From Chitinophaga pinensis (lineage in GTDB: Bacteria; Bacteroidota; Bacteroidia; UKL13-3): a DNA stretch of 32,166 nt. This document shows positions 25,268 to 32,166 of this stretch, piece by piece; positions within the stretch are counted from its first letter, which is position 1; every line of letters begins with the position of its first letter. A program made the translations under genes and the position numbers. The DNA is taken from contig CALPIR020000003.1 of assembly GCA_943323675.2 (NCBI GenBank), positions 1 through 32,166 on the forward strand, in the 5' to 3' direction. The notes under the pieces are model-generated. The model was not told the origin of the DNA and made no database searches. It was given only the letters and a program-made list of their open reading frames with translations.

Positions 25268-27865
25268 ATGAATACCAGGATGAAAAGAAATAAACAAATA
25301 AATACTGAGACAGAAGCAAATCACCTTGGAAAATATTACTTAATTTTAGCTGCATTAGTATTTATTGTTTTTGGGAACACGCTGTTTAATGGTTACAATA
25401 TGGATGACCATTTAGTTACGCAAAACCATGTATACACATCTAAAGGTATATCTGCTATAAAAGATATTTTAACCAGCAATTACTACTCAAATAATGCCGA
25501 TATAAATTTTGGATATAGGCCCATTGTTCATATTTCATTTGCTATAGAACATCAGCTTTTTGGTGAACATGCTAGCATTAGTCATTTGATTAATTTGTTG
25601 CTTTATCTTATTACCGTTTGTATATTTTTAAAATTGTGTATAGTGTGGTTTGGCGAAAAAAACACCCATGCAGCACTTTTGGCATCTTTACTTTTTGCAT
25701 TGCATCCATTACATACAGAAACCGTGGCTAGTATAAAAAACCGTGATGAATTATTAGCACTTCTGTTGGGTTTGTTTGCCGTTTATAATGCCATGAAATA
25801 CATAAGCACAAATAAATTGATGTGGCTAATTTTAGCTATTATTGCTTTTGCATTGGGCATGCTTGCAAAAAAATCTATTTATCCTGTTTTAGTAGTTATA
25901 CCTATTATATTAATTACTTTATACCAGGTTTCACTGAGAAAAATACTATTAACCGTTTTGCTGATCTCAATACCTTCAGCTTTTATTGGCTCTGATTTGC
26001 AAATATTAAAGGGTCTATTCTTACTATCACTACCATTAATGAGTTTACTCGTGTCGTTTACCTTGGTAAACTATTCGGTATTTACTAAGCAATTAAAACA
26101 AATCTACACAAGATTACCTTTTAAAATAGCTTCTCAAATTTTAGCAATTATTGCCTTTATACTAGGCCTTTGGCTTAAAGAAATGGTATTTGTAGTAGGG
26201 GCAATATTATTATCTACAAAAATAATTAATGCGAGAGGAATTCTTATTTTATCAATACAGTTTACCATAGTGGGATTTGTATTTGGCTCAAATATATTTA
26301 ATAAATATGGGTTGATTCTTGCAATAGCATACATCATACAAAATGCCACATCAATTAATAATAAAAAGATAAACTATGCATTGTTGATTTTGGCTTTTAT
26401 ACCTGTTATGTATTTTATATTTATTCAAAAGGATCCACTAAGTTATCTGCTGATATTAGAAATGATTGTGTTTTTTATCCTTATGGAAAGAAAAGCCATA
26501 TTAGGTTTGTTATTTATTTTAGTTTCCACAACCGTTTCAATTATCGTTTTTAATAGTTATGCACTAAATTATATACTTATTGCGTATGCTGCATTCAAAA
26601 CGTTTAAAGAGTATAAACCACAATATGAATTAGAAATCAATTCCGTTTTTAATTCGGTAGTTATTGCTTCTGTTATATTAATGGTGATGCTTGTATCAAG
26701 GCCTATTCATTCTGACTATTTTGAAAAAGTAAAACAACAATATCATCGATTTAACACAGAGTATTTAAACACAAAACAAGAAGACAATAACGGAGTAAAA
26801 GAAGGACGAAAAATAAACTACATTGAAAATACATTAACAGATAAATATACTCGAGCAGAACTTTTAGCAACAGGTTTTGCAAGTATTACCGAGTATGCAC
26901 GCTTAACTTTTTATCCGGTTGAGCTTTCCTTTTATTACGGCTATGCAAAAATTAAAACTAGTAACTTTTCTAATAAAAATGTTTGGATAGGCTTAATTAT
27001 TATGTTAGTTTTAGTAGCAATTGCCCTATGGTATTTTAAAAGAAGTATATTATTAAGTATTGGCATAGTTTGGTATATATTGAGTATAGCCTTGTTTAGC
27101 AATTGGTTTGAACCCGTTGCGGGAATGGTGGGAGAAAGGCTTGCATATACTGCTTCTGTTGGGTTTTGTATAGCATTTGCGGCTTTCGTTTTATGTTTAA
27201 AGCCCAATTTTTCATTACTCAAGCCTAAGGGAATGGAGCTGGTTATTATTGTTATTTTAGGCATGCTTTCGTTGCGAAGCATTAGCCGCAATAGTGACTG
27301 GAAGGATCCAATAACCCTTATGGAACACGATATTGTACATCTTGAAAACTCGGCACAAGCACAAAATTTGTTGGCATTAAACCTAATGTATGTGTCAAAT
27401 AGTAATAAAAATTTAAACCATCAACAGGTTTTGGAGATGCAAAATAAAGCAGCTTTTCATTTACAAAAATCAATAACTATTTATCCATATTTTTTTAATA
27501 CAAATTTTGATTTAGCTCGTATTTACATAGACCTAGGAGATTTTATAAAAGCTAAAATAGCACTTGTCCAAGCACTAAACGTTGAACCAAATAACTTATT
27601 TGCATTGGAAGAAATGGCCAAGACCTGCTATGAACTTAAGTTGGTAGATGAAACCGAAAGTTATGCAAACAAATATTTGGCACAAATTCCACAAAACGAA
27701 AACTTGCATGAGATTTTAATTTATAACATGCTAGCCAATGGAAAATATGAAAGCGCCATTTATTATGCCGAGAGGGCAATGAGCTATTATCCAAGTAATC
27801 AAATTATACAAAAAATGTATAGAGACGCTCAAAATCTGCTGGGAGCATCTATTCCAAAAAACTAA
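25268..27865 (+). CDS. TMTC-like polytopic membrane protein with C-terminal TPRs
   Basis: N-terminus 'NTLFNGYNMDDHLVTQNHVY...FGYRPIVHISFAIEHQLFG', 'LLFALHPLHTETVASIKNRDELLALLLGL', then a long hydrophobic segment and TPR-like repeats ('ALVQALNVEPNNLFALEEMAKTCYEL'). Confidence 0.8.
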   Translation: MNTRMKRNKQINTETEANHLGKYYLILAALVFIVFGNTLFNGYNMDDHLVTQNHVYTSKGISAIKDILTSNYYSNNADINFGYRPIVHISFAIEHQLFGEHASISHLINLLLYLITVCIFLKLCIVWFGEKNTHAALLASLLFALHPLHTETVASIKNRDELLALLLGLFAVYNAMKYISTNKLMWLILAIIAFALGMLAKKSIYPVLVVIPIILITLYQVSLRKILLTVLLISIPSAFIGSDLQILKGLFLLSLPLMSLLVSFTLVNYSVFTKQLKQIYTRLPFKIASQILAIIAFILGLWLKEMVFVVGAILLSTKIINARGILILSIQFTIVGFVFGSNIFNKYGLILAIAYIIQNATSINNKKINYALLILAFIPVMYFIFIQKDPLSYLLILEMIVFFILMERKAILGLLFILVSTTVSIIVFNSYALNYILIAYAAFKTFKEYKPQYELEINSVFNSVVIASVILMVMLVSRPIHSDYFEKVKQQYHRFNTEYLNTKQEDNNGVKEGRKINYIENTLTDKYTRAELLATGFASITEYARLTFYPVELSFYYGYAKIKTSNFSNKNVWIGLIIMLVLVAIALWYFKRSILLSIGIVWYILSIALFSNWFEPVAGMVGERLAYTASVGFCIAFAAFVLCLKPNFSLLKPKGMELVIIVILGMLSLRSISRNSDWKDPITLMEHDIVHLENSAQAQNLLALNLMYVSNSNKNLNHQQVLEMQNKAAFHLQKSITIYPYFFNTNFDLARIYIDLGDFIKAKIALVQALNVEPNNLFALEEMAKTCYELKLVDETESYANKYLAQIPQNENLHEILIYNMLANGKYESAIYYAERAMSYYPSNQIIQKMYRDAQNLLGASIPKN

Positions 27866-27949
27866 TAATTATTTTATTTAGTAATGATATAAGTCACTGC
27901 TAAGGGAAAACAGTTTAGCTAAATTGTACTTTCATTATATCAACCTACT

Positions 27950-28363
27950 ATGATTATTAAAATTAATGCTCAAACTAGCATCAAACAAATACAAGACGCT
28001 TTTACAAGAAGATTTCCGTTTTTAAAACTTGAATTTTTTATTGATGCCAATGCAGATGGAATCTTCACTGCGAACGAAATGATTAAGGACCACGATAAGT
28101 CTATTGGTGAATTGAGCAAAACGACCTTAACCATTGCTATTGAAGTTCACGGCAGCAATACCATCACTGAATTGGAACAATCATTCAAAACTAACTTTGG
28201 GTTAATTGTACAGGTTTTTCATAATCGTAACCACACTTGGATTGTGTCTACTACCTCAGATCAATTAACACTTGAAATCCTTAATGCCAGAGCAGAAGAA
28301 GTTTCAAAACCATTAAATAACGAGACAATCGTTGATCCATCAGACAGAATGGAGTTGGAATAA
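27950..28363 (+). CDS. Conserved-looking hypothetical protein, 137 aa, with an EF-hand-like loop
   Basis: 'LKLEFFIDANADGIFTANEMIKDHDKSIGEL'; 'FKTNFGLIVQVFHNRNHTWIVSTTSDQLTLEILNA'. Confidence 0.6.
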   Translation: MIIKINAQTSIKQIQDAFTRRFPFLKLEFFIDANADGIFTANEMIKDHDKSIGELSKTTLTIAIEVHGSNTITELEQSFKTNFGLIVQVFHNRNHTWIVSTTSDQLTLEILNARAEEVSKPLNNETIVDPSDRMELE

Positions 28364-28381
28364 AATTTAAGCCATAATAAG

Positions 28382-28411
28382 CCTCTTGTATATAAACTTA
28401 CAAGAGGTTTT
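28382..28411 (+). terminator. Rho-independent-like terminator between convergent genes
   Basis: CCTCTTGTA (28382-28390) / TACAAGAGG (28399-28407), 8-nt loop, followed by TTTT. Confidence 0.75.
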
Positions 28412-28417
28412 AAATGA

Positions 28418-29875
28418 CTAGGCAATGGTATTCTTTCTTTCAGAAAAAATAGTTACTCCCACAAATGTTAATAGCAGTATTGCATGCACAGCATACTTAA
28501 TAAATCCGTCTGGAATGAGCAAATATTTTGAAAGTAAAAACAAAGCCAATGCAAAACCTATGTATGCCAACAAACGCCCTATTTGATATGGAATAGGATA
28601 GTGTTTTACACCCACAGCATAACAGATTATTGCCATACTTGTATAGCAAATTAAGGTGGCCCAAGCACTACCCGTGTAACCTAGCAATGGCACTAAAATA
28701 ATATTTGCCAAGATGGTTATAACCGCACCTGTAGTAGAAATGATTGCGCCTTTATTGGTATTGTCACTTAGCTTATACCAAATAGAAAAATTATAATACA
28801 TACCCAAAAACATATTGGCAATTAATAAAACAGGCACCACGTGTAAACCCTCCCAATATCGGTTATTAATAAAGTGTTTAAACACATCAATGTATAAGGT
28901 AACCATTAAGAATAGTGCCAAACAAACCAGGGTAAAATAGTTCATTACTGTAGCATAAATATGGCGTTTATCATTGTCTTTTGCATGATTAAAAAAGAAA
29001 GGTTCAGCTGCGTATCTAAATGCCTGAATAAACAAACTCATTAATATGGAAAGCTTATAATTGGCACCATAAATACCCGTTGCCCTCAAGCCTTCTTGCA
29101 CATCAGTATAAACATAAGAAATAATAATTCTATCTAGCGTTTCATTAATCATACCTGCAAAACCAACCACCATTAATGGTAAGCCATATATTAACATTTC
29201 GCGCCATAAGGTTTTATTGAAAGATGCATTACGTATAGCTAAAATCTCTTTCCACAACAACGGTATAGTAACAATACTTGCTATTAAATTAGCCAGAAAA
29301 ATATAGCCGATATTTATTGTACCGTTATAAAGTGGTAGTAGCATTCCGGACTCATTTTGAAAGTAAGGACATAACAGCAAAAAATATAGATTTAAAAGTA
29401 TATTGGTAAAAATGTTGATGTTTTTAACAATGGCAAATTTTAGTGCTTTGTTTTGCTGACGTAAATATGCGAATGGCACAGCACTAATAGCGTCTAAGGC
29501 TATTATTGCTGTAAAATAAACAACATACTCGGGGTGTTCGGCCACATTAATAACCGAAGCTATTTGCTGTGAAAACACACCAAATAATAAACCAAAAAAT
29601 AATGATGAGCTAATTAAAGATGTTAAAGCCGTACTATAAACCTGAGCAGGCTTATCGTGTTTTTGAGAAAACCTAAAAAATGCAGTTTCCATTCCATAAG
29701 TTAACATCACATTAAAAAATGTAACATACGAATACATTAAGGTATTTATACCAAAGTCGGCAGTATCAAACAATGCTGTATGCAAAGGCACCAAAAGATA
29801 GTTTACAAATCGGCCTACAATCTGACTTAAACCATATACGGCTGTTTGTGACGCGAGTTTTTTGAGCGGATTCAA
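28418..29875 (-). CDS. Polysaccharide biosynthesis (MATE/Wzx-like) flippase
   Basis: 'MNPLKKLASQTAVYGLSQIVGRFVNYLLVPLHTALFDTADFGINTLMYSYVTFFNVMLTYGMETAFFRF'; about 12-14 TM helices; TTG start. Confidence 0.9.
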   Translation of the reverse strand: MNPLKKLASQTAVYGLSQIVGRFVNYLLVPLHTALFDTADFGINTLMYSYVTFFNVMLTYGMETAFFRFSQKHDKPAQVYSTALTSLISSSLFFGLLFGVFSQQIASVINVAEHPEYVVYFTAIIALDAISAVPFAYLRQQNKALKFAIVKNINIFTNILLNLYFLLLCPYFQNESGMLLPLYNGTINIGYIFLANLIASIVTIPLLWKEILAIRNASFNKTLWREMLIYGLPLMVVGFAGMINETLDRIIISYVYTDVQEGLRATGIYGANYKLSILMSLFIQAFRYAAEPFFFNHAKDNDKRHIYATVMNYFTLVCLALFLMVTLYIDVFKHFINNRYWEGLHVVPVLLIANMFLGMYYNFSIWYKLSDNTNKGAIISTTGAVITILANIILVPLLGYTGSAWATLICYTSMAIICYAVGVKHYPIPYQIGRLLAYIGFALALFLLSKYLLIPDGFIKYAVHAILLLTFVGVTIFSERKNTIA

Positions 29876-29974
29876 CAGTGATTATTAATTAGGTTTCAAA
29901 AGTAATGTAAAATAATTAGCAGAATTTTCGTTGGTTATTAACAAACAGCGCAGGTTTGTATATTTTCGTGCAAC

Positions 29975-31783
29975 ATGTTTAAATATCTATTTTTACTATT
30001 TGGTTTTATTTCGGTTAGTGCCTTTGCCCAACAACAAGATGAGCAGTTGGCAGCCCAATACATGAGCAATAACGAATATGGCAAAGCCATTGAAGTATAC
30101 GAACGTCTATTTAACAAGGGTAATAAATCAACCTACTTGTATGACAACTTGCTTACTTGTTTCTTTAAATTAAACCAGTTTGAAGATGCCGAGAAGTTGG
30201 TAAAAAAGCAACAACGCAAAGAACCATTAAGTCCTTATTATGCGGCAGACCTTGGGTTTGTTTACGAAAAAGCAAATCAACCCGATAAAGCAAAAAAAAC
30301 CTACGACAACATTATACAAAAACTAAACCCCAGCTACGATGCCACGCTAGAAACAGCAAGTGCTTTTAGGAAACGTAATAAAACTGAATACGCGATTGCT
30401 ACCTATCAAAAATCGCGAAAAATTAATGGTGATAATGCCAATTTGTTTTGTGTTGAATTGGCACAGTTATATGCCGAAAAACAAGAAACCGCATTGATGT
30501 TGCAAGAATACCTTACTGCACTTAACCAAAACCCTGAAATGCTGGAAGATGTTCAAGGATACTTGCAATTATACTTAGATAAAGATGCAGACTACGAATT
30601 ACTGAAACAAACCTTACTTAAAAAAGCAAAGGACTTTCCAGCACACGAATTATATAGCGAAATGCTGGTTTGGCTTTATGTTCAGCGTAAAGACTTTGAC
30701 AATGCTTTAGTTCAAACTCGCGCAATTGATAAGCGACAAAGAAAACAAGGGGAGCGTATTCTTTTGTTAGCCGATTTAGCAGTTGCTAACCAAAAATACG
30801 ATGCGGCTGATAAGGCCTACAACGAAGTATTATTGTTAGGAAGCGATAAACCATTTTACATTAATGCCAAATTGGGTGTATTACATGCACGCAATCAAAA
30901 AATATTTTATAGCGGTAACTTTACACCACTTGATTTAATTGCTTTAGAAACCGAATACAATAACTTTTTAAAAGAGTTTGGCAGATACCCTTTTACAGCG
31001 CAAAGCATAAGGGAACTCGCACACCTACAAGCATATTATTTATTTAAATACCCTGATGCCATTAGCAACTACAACGAGCTAATTAATATGCCCCGATTAG
31101 ATAATAGGTTTAAAGCCGAATGTAAATTAGACTTAGGGGATATATATGTTTTGAAGGGCGAAGAATGGGAAGCCATGCTACTATACGGACAGGTTGACAA
31201 AGAATATTTGGAAGATCCATTAGGACAAGAAGCGAAATATAGAAATGCGAAACTGAGTTATTACTTAGGAGAGTTTGAATGGGCACGCGCACAACTTGAT
31301 GTATTGAAAACAGCAACCACACAATTGATTGCCAATAATGCCATTGAACTGAGTTTACAAATACAAGATAACACCATTGATAGTAACGAGGAGCCAATGC
31401 GTTGGTTTGCACGTGCAGATTTGTATTTATTTCAAAACAGAATTACTGATGCTCTAAGTGTTTTAGATAGTATTGAACAAATTTATCCTAAACATGAACT
31501 TACTGATGATGTAACTTATAAACGAGCTGAGGTTGCTGTAAAAGAAAAGAATTATAACAAAGCGGTATTATTATATGAGCGCGTTTACAAGGAACATGGT
31601 AGTGATATTTTAGGTGATAACGCCTTATTTTACATGGCCGAAATTTACGAGAGCAAATTAAATAACAAAGAAGAAGCTCGTAAATGTTATGAGCTATTTA
31701 TTGAAAAATATCCTGCAAGTTTCTTTTTAAACGAAGTTAGAAAACGTTATCGCGCTTTGCGTGGAGATAGCAATACCAACTAA
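29975..31783 (+). CDS. Tetratricopeptide repeat protein with signal peptide
   Basis: 'MFKYLFLLFGFISVSAFAQQ' signal; multiple TPR units ('AAQYMSNNEYGKAIEVYERLFNKGN', 'AEVAVKEKNYNKAVLLYERVYKEHGSD'). Confidence 0.88.
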   Translation: MFKYLFLLFGFISVSAFAQQQDEQLAAQYMSNNEYGKAIEVYERLFNKGNKSTYLYDNLLTCFFKLNQFEDAEKLVKKQQRKEPLSPYYAADLGFVYEKANQPDKAKKTYDNIIQKLNPSYDATLETASAFRKRNKTEYAIATYQKSRKINGDNANLFCVELAQLYAEKQETALMLQEYLTALNQNPEMLEDVQGYLQLYLDKDADYELLKQTLLKKAKDFPAHELYSEMLVWLYVQRKDFDNALVQTRAIDKRQRKQGERILLLADLAVANQKYDAADKAYNEVLLLGSDKPFYINAKLGVLHARNQKIFYSGNFTPLDLIALETEYNNFLKEFGRYPFTAQSIRELAHLQAYYLFKYPDAISNYNELINMPRLDNRFKAECKLDLGDIYVLKGEEWEAMLLYGQVDKEYLEDPLGQEAKYRNAKLSYYLGEFEWARAQLDVLKTATTQLIANNAIELSLQIQDNTIDSNEEPMRWFARADLYLFQNRITDALSVLDSIEQIYPKHELTDDVTYKRAEVAVKEKNYNKAVLLYERVYKEHGSDILGDNALFYMAEIYESKLNNKEEARKCYELFIEKYPASFFLNEVRKRYRALRGDSNTN

Positions 31784-31784
31784 A

Positions 31785-32166
31785 TTAAAACAATGGTGTT
31801 TCCCTTATCTGTTTTATTGGGTTCATTAAATTCAGTTTTAAAGTAAAAGTCATGCGTTGACCAACTGAGTTGTGCAATGCTTCCCAACTTTCCGAAATAT
31901 TTGGATCGGCAAATACCGGTAAGTTTAACTGAAACGCTCCTTTAAATAACCAAAGACTTACTCCTGTTACGTAATGTAAATTGGCATTGTATATTACACT
32001 ATTCACGGTAGTGCTTCCACTTGTTGCAGAAACTAGTGTTCTGGTATTCATTACTGCCACATCAAAAAACAACCTAATAGGCAATACACCCGGAATGGTA
32101 GATGTAAAGTTAGCTGCTGCAGCCCAATCGTCTGTTTGCGCTAAACTGGCGTATGTTCTAAAACCA
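31785..32166 (-). CDS. C-terminal part of an unidentified protein (5' end beyond window)
   Basis: Open to the window edge: GFRTYASLAQTDDWAAAANFTSTIPGVLPIRLFFDVAVMNTRTLV...FTLKLNLMNPIKQIRETPLF*; alternating beta pattern. The track start at 32084 is internal. Confidence 0.6.
   Translation of the reverse strand, partial: GFRTYASLAQTDDWAAAANFTSTIPGVLPIRLFFDVAVMNTRTLVSATSGSTTVNSVIYNANLHYVTGVSLWLFKGAFQLNLPVFADPNISESWEALHNSVGQRMTFTLKLNLMNPIKQIRETPLF

Noticed and set aside
26941-27291. Minus-strand 116-aa ORF from the track
   Set aside because: Antisense to the TMTC-like CDS with no recognisable motif; other minus ORFs at 2733, 3926, 7929, 10706, 13219, 15981, 16034, 17854, 26134 and 31110 rejected for the same reason.
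1-32166. CRISPR arrays, tRNA/rRNA genes, intact IS elements, phage genes, toxin-antitoxin or restriction systems
   Set aside because: Looked for repeats, cloverleafs, transposase DDE-type motifs and defence-gene motifs by eye; none seen.

Overview
AT-rich window that looks like a Bacteroidetes (Flavobacteriia/Chitinophagia-like) surface-polysaccharide or glycoconjugate locus. The Bacteroidetes assignment rests on TAnnTTTG-like promoters, a Bacteroidetes-type WSSL acyl carrier protein, and a TPR/flippase neighbourhood. The edges are a minus-strand fibronectin-III-like secreted protein (left, truncated by the window) and a minus-strand unknown protein (right, truncated). In between, in order: ACP + KAS III + GtrB/DPM1-like GT2; GNAT; a minus-strand GT-like gene; a DegT-family aminotransferase; a Wzm/Wzt-type ABC exporter with a Wzt C-terminal extension; a tight operon of three tandem PhyH-like Fe(II)/2OG dioxygenases + SAM methyltransferase + UbiA prenyltransferase + transglutaminase-like lipoprotein + AsnB; a coupled operon of hexuronate-epimerase-like SDR, GT-like protein, small membrane protein, SGNH hydrolase and HTTM-like membrane protein; a minus-strand carbamoyltransferase with unannotated DUF5989-like and SxtJ-like small membrane proteins; another GT-like gene; a TMTC-like TPR membrane protein; a small EF-hand-loop-containing protein; an oligosaccharide flippase; and a TPR protein. 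The most unusual element is the 9.5-17.2 kb operon, a combination of enzymes I do not recognise as a described pathway. No rRNA, tRNA, CRISPR array, phage or intact mobile element was seen. All calls come from reading motifs by eye; no database search was done.
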